Positions 1-12,759 of a stretch of DNA of 64,000 nt are shown here, one piece after another. The translations under genes were made by a program, and so were the position numbers. The DNA comes from Tolypeutes matacus (taxonomy: Eukaryota > Chordata > Mammalia > Cingulata > Chlamyphoridae): positions 32,177,011 to 32,241,010 of the forward strand of contig JAKSZT010054304.1 in assembly GCA_026826555.1 (NCBI GenBank), read 5' to 3'. The first letter of the stretch is position 1. The number at the start of each line of letters is the position of its first letter. The notes below the pieces were generated by a model. The model worked only from the letters and a program-made list of their open reading frames with translations. It was not told the origin of the DNA and did no database searches.

Positions 1-308
1 CCAGCCATGTCTTCCTCCCTCATTTTTGGGGAAACAGAGCTTCCAACTCCAGCCACAGAATAGCTCCTAAGGTAGCTTACACCACCAGTGGAGGATAGGC
101 ACCAGCCTCCGTGGTGTGTAGGTCTCTACTCACAAATCTTCACTGCAGATGGGCAGTCTCCTTCCATTCTTTCAAAGATGTTGTAGGATGCTCTTCTGGT
201 CTCCTGGGCCTCCAAACAGCTGCTTTAGCTAACTCTATTTAGATTCATATCTGCCCTGTAGGACGAGCTGACTCTTAGAGCTCCTTATTCTGCCACCATC
301 TTTCCCCC
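1..308 (-). mobile_element. LINE-1 5' end (5' UTR/promoter), body left of the window
   Basis: Read on the minus strand, this begins with a G-run followed by AAGATGGTGGC, close to the G-rich start and YY1-type AAGATGGC motif of mammalian L1 5' UTRs. About 300 bases of less AT-rich sequence follow and continue off the left edge. The adjacent LTR begins immediately at the right boundary, so 308 is probably the true 5' end of an L1 insertion. YY1 positioning of L1 transcription starts is family knowledge. That this copy is full length is inference, because the body lies outside the window. Confidence 0.6.
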
Positions 309-620
309 TTCCTTTACTGGACTTGATTGAATGAAATTCAGGCAAACAGAGAGAAAGTCACAGAATCAAGAAGCTGAAATCAATGGCATCTGGTAGAGAA
401 GGAAGTAACCAGCAGATGCCTCCATGTGTTTTGTCATGAGACAGGTGCCAAGGATCGCCAGCAGACAGTCTTTAGGAAGAAAGCATTGCTTTGATGATGC
501 CTTGGTGATACCTTGATTTGGACATTTACATGGCCTCAAAACTGTAAGCTAATAAATTTCCATTGTTTAAGCCAACTCATTTCATGTTATTGGCATGGAG
601 CAACGTAGTAAAATAAAACA
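309..620 (+). mobile_element. MaLR/ERVL-like LTR, 3' part
   Basis: The text resembles the 3' two-thirds of the MaLR-type LTRs at 57,296 and 54,185: a purine-rich middle, a segment with GATTTGGAC, then a polyadenylation signal in GCTAATAAATTTCC, and an end in AAAACA. The 5' part is missing where the L1 5' end abuts, so the LTR is truncated. No internal retroviral sequence is attached. Confidence 0.6.
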
Positions 621-815
621 AACCCTTCCAGAGCCCTACTTTTAGTGCAGGAGTAGCACTCTGGAAGAAGGGATGACTGTCCCTACTCAAAATTTGAGAT
701 ATTCCTTAGAGTTTCAGCCCAATGAAATAGGCAGGCTTTAAGATGAGAGATAGGCAGTGTTCTCCAAGTAGACTGACTTTATATAGAACAGAGCATGAGG
801 AAATTCTTACCTTAA

Positions 816-1055
816 TTTTTTTTTTTTTTTGGTTTGTTCTTTTGAGGTACTGGGGGCCAGGAATTGAACCCAGGACCTCATATGTGGGAAGCCGGTATTC
901 AACCACCAAGCCACATTAGCTTTCCTGAGTTGGTCCCCTCACTTGTCCTGCTTGTTGGTTGTTTCTGCTTTTTCAGGACGCACCAGAAACTGAACTCAGG
1001 GCCTCCCATATGGAAGGTAGGAGCTCAACTGCTTGAGCCACATCCACTCCCCCTG
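816..1055 (-). mobile_element. DAS-type tRNA-derived SINE, dimeric
   Basis: On the plus strand a T-run (the SINE tail) is followed by two inverted tRNA-like heads. Each carries an inverted B-box-like string (GAATTGAACCCAGG and AACTGAACTCAGG) followed by a CTCATATG or CCCATATG element typical of armadillo DAS SINEs. CCTTAA at 810-815 and again at 1056-1061 is a short candidate target-site duplication. The heads are diverged and this is not a functional tRNA. Confidence 0.75.
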
Positions 1056-1061
1056 CCTTAA

Positions 1062-4000
1062 CATTTTATTGGAATAATGGAGATCTTAGTTTTGATAAAT
1101 TAAGAGGAGGCTGGCAGTTCCATAGTACTCATATCAAGTGGATCAGCAGCAGCTAGAAGTTTAACAGAGAAAATAATGGAGAAAGAAAACTAAGAAAGAA
1201 CTTAGAGGGTCAGAACAGTTTCAAAGAACAGTGGAAATACACTATAAATAATAAAGGGATTCTACTTTATTTGGATCAGAGATTGCAGTGATTTATGCTC
1301 TAGGGTGTTGTTAAAACAATATCACAATTAGTTGGTAATTAATAGAGCCTAGCTATAGGATACGATACCAGTAGTGCCAGACCAGCATCAGCTCAGTTGT
1401 TCAGGAAAACTGCACAGGTCCACCGCTATTTGAGGAATAACACCAAAAGATGCACACTACAAGAGAATTCACAGTTCATTGAACTAATCCAGCCAAATTT
1501 CTAAATAAATGAACAAGCAAACAACAACAAGTCCTCCATGAGGCAGTAGGGAATCAGTATCCAGATTTGAACTAAAAGAAAATCTTAAGCATATCAAGAG
1601 AAAATGACTCATAATGCAGAAACAATGGAGATCATAGGGCAGTAGAAATACATAATAAAGTGCAGAGAAAAAAAAAACAGTCAATGAAAAATCTTCAATG
1701 AAACAAAACTACTTTTAAAAAAGGACGGCAAAATGCAGAATTTCCCAGATAAACAAAAACTGGGAAATATGTTGCTAGTAGACCCACCTTATAAGAAATA
1801 CTAAATAGATTCTCTCAGGCTGTAAATAAGTGACACCAGAGTATAATTCAAAACCAAGTGATTAAAAAGTATCTGTAAAAGTTATGTTGATAAGTCTAAA
1901 TGACAGAACAATTGCTTCATCTTTCTTTTTATAACTGAATTACAGAGCAATTACATAAAATATGTATATTATTGCATTTTGGGTCTTTTACATAAAGAAA
2001 TATAATATATTTGACAAAACATCAAAAGAGGAAAAAAAGCTATATTGGATTAAGAAAATGACATCAGTCAGTCACTTGATCTACAGGGAAGAAATGAAGA
2101 GAACAAAAAGAGTAAATAAGAAGGTTAATATAACAAAGTTTATAAATTATATAATTGTTCGTTTTCCTCTCAACTTCATTAAAGACATAGAATTAAAGGA
2201 AAAAATTATAATAATGCATTTTTGGGTTTGTAATATATATATATATAGAGAGAGACATGATATGTATGGAAACAACAGCAGAAAAAAAGAGGAGGATATA
2301 TTAATATGCAGGAGTGAGGTATTTATATCTCACTGAATTATGTTAGTACCAACCTGAAGAAGAGCCTGATAACTTAAGGTGTACATTGTAAATCTTAGGA
2401 CAGTAACCTCAAAAACTTTCACTAAGCAATCACTAAGAAAACAACTCAAAAATAGTTCAATGATAAGTAAAGGAATTGAAATGTTGCATTATAAATATTT
2501 GCTTAATGCAAAAAAAAAAAGGAAGTAAAGGAGGAGCAGAGTAACAGATAAGATACGAGATATACTAGAAACAAAAGGCATAAATGGCAGATATTCATCA
2601 ACTATATTAGCAATATTAATAAATGTAAATGAATCAATTCAACAATCTTAACAAAAGACAGAAATTATATTTGGACAAAACGCAAGATCCATCTGTATGC
2701 TCTCTACTTGAAACACATTTTATAATCAAAGATGCGGAGAGGTTAAAAGTTAAAAAAAAAAAAAAAAAAAAAGGAAAGACATGTTTTAGGCCATCAGAAA
2801 GCATAAAAGATCAGGAGTGGCTATATTAATATCAATTAAAATAGAGTTTTAAATAACAAAACCCAAAAAATATTCATTGGAGATAGAGAGATTTAATGAT
2901 CTTAAAAATCTAAATCCTTCAGGAAGATATAGAAATTATAAACATACATGGATTGAATAACAGGGACCCAATATAAAGAAGTAAAAACTTACAGAATTGA
3001 AGGGAGAAATAGACAATGTAACAATAGCAGTTGGGGACTTTAATACCCCAATTTTAATAACGTATAGGACAACAAGAGAGAAGATTGATAAGAATATTAG
3101 AAAAACACTATAAATCAACAAGACCTGAAATACCTGAATAGAACATTCCAGCCAACAGAAGAAGAAAATACATTCTTCTTGAGCACATATGGAATAGTAT
3201 AAGGAATAAAAGAGGCCATAAAACAATATTAATAACTTTAAAGTAATTGAAACCTTGTAAATTATGTTCTCTGACCACAGGTAAGTTAATATAGAAAACA
3301 GTAAAAGGAAATTTTGGAAATTTACTAATGTGAAAATTAAATAACAGAGTTCTGAAATCAATGGGTTGAAGAAGAAACCACATGAGAAACTAGAAAATAT
3401 CTTAAGATTAATAAACACATAAACATGACATACCAAAATTTATTAGATAGTCAAGAACTACTTAGTTGGAAACAAATAATTGTAATCACTTGTATTTAAG
3501 TAGAATAAAAATGTTATATTAATAACCTAGCCATCTACCTTAAGAAGCAAGAAATAAAAGAGCAAACTAAACCCAAAGCAAGAAGAAAGGACATAAAGAA
3601 GACTGGAGAGAAACTAAATGGAATACAGAAAGAGAAAATTAAAACCAAAAGTGGTTATCTGAAGAGATCAATGATATTGATATGCCTTTAACTTGACTGA
3701 CAAGATAAAAAGACAGAAGACTCAATTACTAAAATCAGGAATGAAAGAAAGAAACTTTATAATGACCTTAAAGAAATAAAAACAATTATTACCAATTATA
3801 AAAGAACAAATTAGAAAACAAATATTAAAACAAACAATTCTTAGAGGGGTATAAATTCCTGCAACTGACTTAACAGTAAAGTGAAAATGTGGAGAGATTT
3901 ATAACAATAAAGAGATTGAATCAAAAAAAGTTCTAGAAATAAATGCTGACCACAGATAGCTTTGCTGGTGTATTTTACCAAAACATATAGAAGAATTAAC

Positions 4001-4450
4001 AAAAATTCTTCACAAACTCTTCTAAAAACTGGAAGAGAAGGGAATACTTCCAAACTCATTCTATTATATTAGTATTATGTGACTCCAAAACCACTCAAAG
4101 ACATCAAAAGAAAATAAAAATACATACCAATATCAAGTATGAATGTAAACACAAAAATCTTCAATAAAATACTAGCAAAAGGAGGAAAAAATTCAAAAAT
4201 GGATTATGTACCATAAATCAATTGAGTTGTATCCCAGAAATGCAAGGTTGGTTTAACATATGAAAATCAATCAATATAATATACCATCCTAATAAAATAA
4301 AGGGGCAAAACCAGGTGATCATTTCAATAGATAGAGAAACCACATTTGAAAAAATTCAATAGACTTACATAACTTAAACACTTAAACTATAATTAGAAAT
4401 GAACTTCTTCAATTTCATTAAGGCATCTATGAAAAACCACTGGTGATACC
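1062..4450 (+). mobile_element. Fossil L1M-type LINE-1 (5' region plus ORF2 endonuclease/RT)
   Basis: This is a long A-rich plus-strand tract whose text follows old eutherian L1M elements. Around 1735-2400 is the 5' block with CCCAGATAAACAAAAACTG. Around 2580-3440 is endonuclease-type sequence, including an equivalent of ATTCTTCTTGAGCACATATGG. Around 3640-4440 is reverse-transcriptase-type sequence, including the equivalent of CAAGGTTGGTTTAACATATG. Every frame is closed by many stops and indels. The first 400 bases are less certain and may be unrelated spacer. Open frames on the opposite strand, for example 2936-3436, are shadows of the A-rich strand. Confidence 0.75.
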
Positions 4451-4839
4451 ATGTTTTCATGCTTTGAAATTTAGCAAACACAGTTATGCACAATGTTTGG
4501 GTCACCAAAGAAGTCATAATTGGAATAAGAAAACATAATGAAGATATGACATAAATATTTTCATAAAAATTATGCTTAAGAAGAAATTTATACACATAAA
4601 TATACATACAGGGAAAACATCTAAATAGCGATGATCTAAGCTTCCTACAGAAGTGGTCAGAAAAATAACATCCTTCCAAATACAAAGTAAAGAGGAAAAA
4701 ATATTAAAATATGTTTAAAATTAATGAGATGGGAAAACAAATTACAACAGTGAAAAATCTACAAAGACAATATTTTGGAAGCATTTTCAATACTCTGTAT
4801 AAAGTATTTGAACTGCACCACAAGTGGCAGAGTGTTATT
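4451..4839. other. Unassigned AT-rich stretch
   Basis: No gene, RNA or confident repeat boundary is visible. It lies between the L1M RT fragment and an L1 3' UTR piece and is probably diverged L1. Confidence 0.4.
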
Positions 4840-5013
4840 TAAAAGAATTCTTATATTAGTTTGTAACAAATTTTTCACAACAAATGCAAGGTGTTAGTGG
4901 TAGAGAGATGTATGGGAACCTTGTACAATGACATGCATGTTTTATAAATTCACAACTTTTACCATATAATTATTGTTTATGTATATTCATGTATGAATGA
5001 TAAATTCAATAAA
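4840..5013 (+). mobile_element. L1 3' UTR fragment (xenarthran type)
   Basis: It shares the string GTTTGTAACAAATTTTTCACAAC, then ATGGGAACCTTGTA, then TTTACCATATAATTATTGTTT with the L1 3' UTRs at 12,760 and 20,040 on the plus strand and at 7,699 and 61,175 on the minus strand. It ends in an A-rich tail. It is old, with many substitutions. Confidence 0.7.
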
Positions 5014-5019
5014 AAAAGG

Positions 5020-6090
5020 TAAAAAGATAGACCACATTCTAGACCACAGAAGACACATTAACAATTTTATCAGAAGAAAACCTATACAATGTATGTTCTA
5101 GACAACAGTGTAATTAAACTAGACATTGATAAGAGAAAGAGAGCTGTGAAATTCCCAAATATTTGTAATTGAAAAAGCACAGATTTAAATACCAAAGATC
5201 TAAATCAAAGAAGAAAGTACAATAGAAATTTAAAAATTTATATTTCGAACTATATATAAATGGAAATACAACTAATCAAAATTTGGGGATAAGTAAAAAG
5301 TACTTAAAATGAAATAGATAATATTTTTCTCTTTATAGCATTAGATGCATGTATTAGGAGAGGAAAAAAGACCTAAAATAAAAATATAAGCTTCAACCTT
5401 ATGATACCAGAGGGACAAGAGGAAGCAAATAAATAAAATGATAAGTATTATATCAGAAATCAATAAAATTGAAACAGAAAACACTATAGAAATTATTAAA
5501 ACCAAAAGCCGGTTCTTGAAAAAAAATCAGTAAAACTGATTAATCTCATATGAGACATCACCAGTTTCATCTACTGATGCATCATTGATCTAAATATAAG
5601 TTGTAAAACAACGATTATAGTAGAAAACATAGTAGAATATCATATTAACTTAGGGTAAGAAAAGACTTCATAAACAAGATAAAAATACTGAAACAAAAAT
5701 GAAAAAATTGGATGAATTTCCAGATGTTAAAATTATGTGTTTCTATTCAGCAAAACATGCCATCAAGGGAAGAAAAGTCAATCCACAGTGTGAAAGATTT
5801 TTCAATATATTTATCTGACAAAGTACTATTAACCAGAATATATAAACAATTTATAAAAATCTTTAATAAAATAATCACAACTCAAGAGAAAAATGGACGA
5901 TTCACAAAAAAAGGATATCCAAATGGCCATTAAAAATAATAAAAGACGTTCTATTTTTTTAGACAACCTCAAGGAATCATCACTTAAAACTATAATATAA
6001 TGTCACTAAACATGCACTGGATGGTTACACTAAAACAGTAGAAATCACCGAGTTTTGGCATGAAATATTATACAGCCACTGTAGGCATTA
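5020..6090 (+). mobile_element. Second fossil L1M copy with internal deletion
   Basis: Sequence from 5020 repeats the endonuclease-to-RT linker already present near 3215-3700 (the ACCACATTCT and ATGTTCTAGACAACAGTG blocks), so this is a separate L1 copy. Around 5530-5640 it jumps to the ORF2 C-terminal region, with ATTAACCAGAATATATAAAC and AAAATGGACGATTCAC near 5830-5910. Most of the RT domain is therefore missing. No frame is open across it. Confidence 0.65.
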
Positions 6091-6205
6091 TACACTGCCA
6101 TTGAATATGTATATTAATACTTCTACTTAAATGCATATTTTAGTGTCCAGCAATTGTATGCCTTGTAAGATATCTCCTCTTCCACAAATTCCTGTATATA
6201 TTCAC

Positions 6206-6846
6206 TGTATTACTTTTCTACTGTGGCCTAACAAATTGCCACAAACAGTGGTTTCAAGCAAAGTCCATTTATTATCTCTCAGTTTTATAGGTCCAAAGTC
6301 AGGGTGGGCTCAACTACGTTTCCTGCTTGTTGTCTCACAAAGCTGAAATCAAGGTGTCTTTTGGGATGCATTCCTTCACGGAGTCTCTAGGGAAGAATGT
6401 GCTTTCAATCTCTTTCAGATTGATTGGATGATTTCAGTTTCTTCCTTCTTGTAAGAGTGAGGTACCCATTTCCTTACCGGCTCTCAGAAGAGTTCACTCT
6501 CAGCTCCTAATGCCCAGGTCCTTTCTACATGTTTCCCCCCATTTTAAAGCCAGCAAAGGAATATCTTTCTCATGTTGAATCTTTCGTATGCTCTGAATGT
6601 CTTTGATACCTTCTGCTACCCGATGAAGAAAATTCAATTTGTAAAGGGCTGATGTCATTAAAGTAGGTTTATCTAAAGAATCTCATTTTGATAATCTCAA
6701 ATTCATTTGATTGGTAACTTATTTATATCTACAAATTCTTTCTCGTCTTGTAAAATAACGTAATCATAGGTGTGATATCATATTCACAGTTTTGGGAATT
6801 AGGGCAGGAAATTTTAGAGGGTAATTTTGGAATTCTGCCTACTGCA
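6206..6846 (-). mobile_element. MaLR/ERVL-like LTR, antisense
   Basis: On the plus strand it begins TGTATTACTTTTCTACTGTG, then CCTAACAAATTGCCACAAAC, the reverse of the familiar MaLR 3' end. It closes with the reverse of the 5' end near TTTTGGAATTCTGCC. Length is about 640 bases. Terminal TG and CA fit an LTR, but I see no clear 5-bp duplication. Confidence 0.65.
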
Positions 6847-7584
6847 ACCACTAATATACTTGCAAAAACACGTTTGCGTTATGTTTGCTTTTGTTTTTTT
6901 ATGTTTTGTGGGTCTTTTTCATTTCCTATATATCCAGACATCTTGTCCATATCTGGGCTGAGAACAATGAGAAGCAAATGATGAAATGTGCATGCTAGGT
7001 GAGCTGTCTTCCTTTAACAAACTGCTGGATAACCTTCCATCCGTCTCTAGACAGATTTATATCCAATGGCCCAGTATAGAGGAAAAGGTATTAGTAAGAC
7101 TGAGTGTTTTTGATTAGACAAATTTTTTACCTTTTCTTTCACTTCCCCAAATAGCATTCTGTTTTAAGATGTGGAGAATGGGCAACTAGGTGTAGCTACT
7201 ACACACATCAGAGGTTCCAATTATTATTTCTCAGAAATATGTTCTCCATACTTCCAAGTTCACATTTATCTCTATAAGGATAAATGTCTTAAAATAGCAT
7301 AGTAACTCATTAATCCTTCAGTGGGACTAAGAATTATTATTGAACTTGAAGATACACAATAAATAATGAGAAACATATTTTGTAAGGACTCTTTCCTCCC
7401 ATAGTCTCTTCCAAGGCATCTGTAATATTTTACATCATTACTTAGTTTAACCATTTTCTATGTGGAAATGAGATACAATGGAGAAGCTTTGGAACCTCTT
7501 TGAAAAATCCTCAAACTAAATAAATACACGTAAGTTAGGAGTAGTTATATTAGTGATAATGTTTTAATCATAGCAAAAATAATG
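6847..7584. other. No recognised feature
   Basis: AT-rich sequence with no open frame of interest and no repeat I can name. Confidence 0.5.
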
Positions 7585-8045
7585 TTTAACAGTTACGGTT
7601 TATTAAATACCAGACACCATTCCCAATGCTTTACAAATATTAACTTAATCAGTTACAACACTCAAGGTTTGATTTGGGTATTATTATGATCTCATTTTTA
7701 AAAAATTCATTGAAGTATATATTTCATTCATGAACATACATAAACAATAAGTGTATAGTAAAAGTTGTGAACTTACAAAACCAATATGCATAACATCATA
7801 CAAGGATCCCATACATCAACCCCCCACCAATACCTTGCCTTGTTGTGAAACATTTGTTACATTATGAAAGAAAATCGTCAAAATCTTACTACTAAGTATA
7901 GTCCATATCTTACATATAGTGGAGTCTAAGGATGTAACTGTCAATTAAAAGAAATCTAGAGAATAATCTACAGACTGAATTTTATTAATCTCATTTTACA
8001 TCCATAGAATTTAAGTTACATAGGTATTTGGTAACATATCCTGTT
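7585..8045 (-). repeat. MIR SINE, antisense, split by an L1 insertion
   Basis: The left part (7585-7698) and the right part (7988-8045) both read as antisense MIR. TACCAGACACCATTCCCAATGC is the left half, and TCTCATTTTACATCCATAG followed by TTAAGTTACAT is the right. They are separated by an L1 3' UTR with a matching 10-bp duplication on each side, so one MIR was cut in two. Confidence 0.65.
7699..7987 (-). mobile_element. 5'-truncated L1 3' UTR inserted in a MIR
   Basis: On the minus strand this is the xenarthran-type L1 3' UTR, including CACTTATTGTTTATGTATG and ATGATGTTATGCATATTGG. ATCTCATTTT at 7689-7698 is repeated exactly at 7988-7997, a 10-bp target-site duplication. The 3' poly-A is reduced to a short T-free A/T run. 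Confidence 0.75.
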
Positions 8046-9094
8046 TATCAGTCCATACTTTCAGTCTGTAGCTAATGTAGCTGAATAATGTGACAAAAAT
8101 AAGCATACTTCCCACCAATTTGATGAATTTACTATATTCTAAGTGGTTGTGTTGCATGAATTTTATACTTCAATACAGATTCTTAATTAGGAGCATCTGG
8201 TCACATTCTATGCATAAACAGATGTATATTTTACATTATATTTGATTTTAGCACCAGATGTGATTTTCAAGTTGAAGTTTACATGCGAAGCAGTTTCTGA
8301 TTGTGCTACATATGGTGTGGGTCCATTAATATAATAACTACCTTCTGGAATAACAATGCAAACTTCCCATAAAATATATAGGTTATAGACATAAATCAAG
8401 GTGGTGGCATTTGAAGATAATGACATTTTGAGGAAATTTTCTGTTCAGATATAGATTTACTAAAACTGCTAATATTTAGGAAAGTTAGATTAGAGGAATC
8501 TTTTAACATAGTTAATTCCAATGTTTATTACATAATAAAACCTAGGATCTGCAAAGGTAACTGGCTCAAGGAATATACAATTAGTTTCATCCAAATTTTG
8601 AAAATGATGAAATTGTAAGCATACTTTTAAGACATAGTTTAAGGTGCAGTAAAAAGAATTGTAATCACTATACAATTTCAAAAATATTAGTTGAGTTATT
8701 GTATGACCCAGGCAATCCAAATAATATTTAATTTGATAGTGGATTCACAAATATATTCCCCACAATCAGAAAGTGTTAACAGTCCTAGATATTTCCAAGA
8801 GTTTCTTATAACACAGTGTATTATTATTTTTTTTAATGATAGATGGTTGAATGAGAAAAAAAAAAAAAGGTGCTGGATTTCATAACCCATTTATGAAAAT
8901 CTGAAGAAAGCAGTTACCATGCCTAGGTCACGAGAAAGAAAAGGATGGAGGAGGAATTCCCAGAATATAGGGACTCAAAGTAGAGGAGCTTATACAATTG
9001 GGACTTGAAGATTACCACATGTCCTGTGCTCAGAACTGTGATGGAAACGTAGCTGATGTGCTTACCTCTTAACTTCAGAGTACATTTCCATGCC
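8046..9094. other. No recognised feature
   Basis: AT-rich unique-looking sequence. Short open frames on both strands look random and show no domain or motif. Confidence 0.5.
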
Positions 9095-9546
9095 TGGGTG
9101 TAGAAATCGAATCATGTCCCCGCCCAAAAGGCATGTTCAAGTCCCAACCCCTAATCTTATGGGTATGAGCTCCTTTGAAAATAGAACCTTTGAAGTTGTT
9201 ATTAAGTTAGCCCAAAATTTATGAGAGTGGGTCTTAGGCCAATATGGCTGAAATCCTTATTAACGAAGGAAATTGAACACAAAAGAAAGCCTTGGGAAGA
9301 TGCCAGAGGTTATCTGGAGAAAGGAAAAGACACTGCCATGTGCATTATGATATGAAATAAAAGTCAAGGAGTAAGAACCACTGACAGTCAATCCCAGAAA
9401 GCCAAAGTCTTTGGATAGAAAGCATCACAACGCTGATGCCTCAACTTTGGACTTCTCATAAACTCAAAGCCATAAGCCAATAAATTCCTGTTGTTTAAAC
9501 CCACCCATTGTATGATATCTGTGTTAACAGCATAGAAACTAAAACA
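9095..9546 (+). mobile_element. MaLR-like LTR
   Basis: It opens with TGGGTGTAGAAATCGAATCATG then TCCCCGCCC, the MaLR 5' signature. It contains CAGTCAATCCCAGAAAGCC, carries the polyadenylation signal in CCAATAAATTCCTGTTGTTT, and ends GAAACTAAAACA. Length is about 450 bases, usual for this class. No internal region adjoins it, so it is a solo LTR. No convincing duplication remains. Confidence 0.75.
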
Positions 9547-10699
9547 ACTGGTCATGTATCAAATATGGTTTCTGTTCCCTTTTGATATTATAATCAAAGA
9601 CATAATCCACTCAAATAATTTCCTTTATATCTTGTGGAAGAGGGACAATCTCAATTCCCAACTTAATTAAACCTTTGCTATATAAACCAAACCAGCAGAG
9701 AAAAAGGCCAGTCAAAGAGAGATGAAGTACAATTTTGCAAGTGGATTGTTTGAAAGATACTTTTTCTCTTAAATTTGCAAATTGATTATTAGGCTAACAA
9801 AATGGAGAAGAACAATTTTATTATCTACAATTTTTTTTTCCAAAAACATTCATTGTGATTGTTGGAGAAAAGCACCATTTCTTAATCATTGACTCAGATT
9901 ATATATATTATCCTATAATGTGGCATTTCCACCCCATGAAGTCTTGTCTTCCAGGAATATATAACTGAGTCTTCAATAGACAATTCTACTGTTTGAAAAG
10001 TCTGCCTTTCACAATGCCAGAGTAGAGAACACAACCAGATCCAATTATTATCAGCCTGCAACCCTAAATTGTATAAATTAGTCATCTCATCAGATACAAT
10101 GTTGTATGAAATACCATGGCCATAAGTATTTCTTTTCACAATTAGATCCTCAAACAGTGTTCCTGGCATAAGTACTAAAGGCAAGAAAGACCATCAAATT
10201 TGCAAAAGCTTCACAGGCCAATTCCAAAAGAAAGGAAAGGGATGGTCAGAAATCTATTGATACAGTATGTAAATGTCATCCTCCCAGGACACAAAGCAGA
10301 ATGGATAAGGATGGAAAGTCATCTGAGAAGTTGAATTAAAAATATCCAGCACATCATCAACGTTTCAGAGCTTTTAAATAAAAGAAGGAAAACATTACTG
10401 ATAAATTTGAATTCCCCTCTATATTCTATTACGATTCTACTCCTTTTCCTTTCTTCCTTTCAAAGAAATTCACTACAATCAAACTAGTGTGTATTCTTTC
10501 TGTTCTTATTTTTATAATTTTCTAAATATACAAATATCAATAAACATTACAGTATTAATTTGTGAGTTTCTACTTTTTTATATCAATGATATACTTAGAT
10601 ACCATTCTAAGTTCATTTTTTTCTGCACACATGAGTATGGTTATAGGACTGGTTTAAGATGTTACATATAAAACTAATTCATTCTTATTAATTTTATTT
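9547..10699. other. No recognised feature
   Basis: AT-rich sequence without a supportable gene, RNA or repeat call. Confidence 0.5.
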
Positions 10700-11160
10700 A
10701 TCAGATAGAAGAAGATAGACCTTGTAGGATATTATTGGGATAATCTAGACAATAAAAATATCAGTTTAGATATTAAAGGTAGCAGCAAAGTATCTGAAAA
10801 GCGATCAGATTCAGGGAATATTAGAAAGTGGTTTTGTTGATGGATGGATTCAGTGTTCAGCATGAATGAAAAAGCATATTAAAGACACTTCCAAGGATGT
10901 GGTGTGATCATATGGTGATGCAGTTGACATTAACTGAGATGGGGAAGGTTACAATTAGAGTAAGTTTTGGGGAGGGGAAGGACATCTTCAGTTTGGCCAT
11001 ATCAAGTTTGAAATGACTTCTAGATATTTAAGAAAATTTGTTAATAAGGCATTTGGGATATCAGAGAAAGGTCCAGGTTTTATATATATATATATTTAGA
11101 GATAGCCATGTTTAGACCATATATTTAAAGCCAATGATAGTTTCTTCCCTGTACCCCTAC
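10700..11160 (+). mobile_element. L2 LINE, 3' region
   Basis: The order of blocks follows the ancient L2 3' region: a GATCAGATTCAGGGAATATT block, then TTGTTGATGGATGGATTCAG, then the GAGATGGGGAAGGTTAC block, the GGCCATATCAAGTTTGAAAT block, and finally TATTTAAAGCCAATGATAG. Heavy divergence fits an element predating the placental radiation. A (TA)n run sits at 11,083-11,095. Confidence 0.65.
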
Positions 11161-11419
11161 CACCTGATATAAGAACTGGTTCCTAGATAGGGACTAATCC
11201 TTTAGGTTGATTCCAGAATAAGAAATGAAATTACACAGAACTTTATATAGCTAAGCAGAGTCCTAAAATAACCTAGTAGATCTGAGCAGAGCCATCAATG
11301 ATGCACAGACCTCATATTATGTGAATGAGAAATGTAATTTGCTGTATATCCTGCAATGTTGGATTTAGAAAAGCAAATGCTGATGACTTCATTGAGTTAC
11401 ATCTCACAGGAATATATTA

Positions 11420-12540
11420 TTTCATTAAGAATTAAAGATTGCTCTTAAATGGGTCTCCTTTTTCTCATATTCTTTCCAACTCTTGATATTAACAAGTTTT
11501 CTAATTTTTGCTGTTATATTTCTAAAGCACTATTCAATTTTGAACATGTTTCCAATTAATAGCACATTGAGATGTTATTGTGGATTTATTATGTGTTAGT
11601 TATTTTCTTATCTGAGAAATTCATTTTAATATATTCTTACCATTTTCAACTTGGTTTTCTTCCTCATAATCTGGTTGATTGCAGCAAGTTCATGCATTTT
11701 CCAGATGTTAATCCTTGTCATTTTCTGATATTGCAAATGCTTCTTTCCACGTGTCATCTATCTGATAAGTTTGCCTGTTTAAAGTTGAACAAAAACTCTA
11801 AATTTTTAATATTTTAATTCGCCAATAACTTCCTTTGAAATTTTTTTCTGTAAAGTTAACTTATTTGTTTCATGATTATTTGTCTGTTTTTGTTTTTGCA
11901 AATACTTTTTAGCCCCAAAGAACTTTGATATTCACTGGCATTTTTTTCTTTATTTCCTTTATTGTTTTATGTTTCTTATTAAGGTCTTTATTGCTAAAAT
12001 TAAAAGATTATATTTGGAGATCTTGTTAAAATTAATTTTTCTTCTGAATGCATGGATATTCCAGGTAGTCTGGTAAACAAATATATTTTTTTAATTGGTT
12101 TATGGTTGGCAATTAACATATAAATGGTTTCATTATATATGTGAATTTGTTTTTGAACTGTGTTCAGTTTCATTAAATTCATTATTAATAAAATTAATTG
12201 ATTTTTATGTATTTTATTCTCATGAATTATTTCATACATTAAAAATACAATATAATGCAAATGGAAAAGAAAAAAATAATTAAACACATAACAGAATCCT
12301 CACCGCTCAGCTTAAGAAGTTGGCCTCCATCAAAACTTTAAATTTTCCCATGTTTTCACTCAGATCTTGTCTCTCTTTACTATTCTGAGGCAACAGGAAC
12401 ACAAAATGTTTACTGTTCCCCGGCTTCTCCTCATAATTTTATCATAATAATATATCCCTAAACCATGTATTTTTAAATTTCTCTTTGGGATTTTATGTAA
12501 ATGGAACTGAGCAGCACATTTTTATCTGTGAATTATTTTT
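11420..12540 (-). mobile_element. Fossil L1M 3' region, antisense
   Basis: T-rich plus-strand text such as TTCCAACTCTTGATATTAAC and CTCTTTGGGATTTTATGTAA reads as the reverse of old L1 3' sequence. There are no intact frames, and the boundaries are approximate. The 260 bases before it show nothing I can name. Confidence 0.5.
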
Positions 12541-12759
12541 TCAGTAGATACATATTTATAGAGATATACCATATGTAGGCATATAGATCTAGAGCATTTA
12601 TTTGGTAATTTGTTAAAATAGCAATAGTAAAGTAATACATACTATCTAAAGGTACTTTTGAAGTGAAAAATAAGGTGAGAAAACACAATGTTCTAGGCAT
12701 CAAGACTTGCCAAACTATAAGAACTAAGGTAGTATAGATGTCACAGGAAAATTGCAACT

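Noticed and set aside
2936..3436. 166-codon minus-strand frame, Phe/Leu/Ile rich
   Set aside because: It is the reverse of A-rich L1 ORF2 sequence, which gives long membrane-like frames by composition alone.
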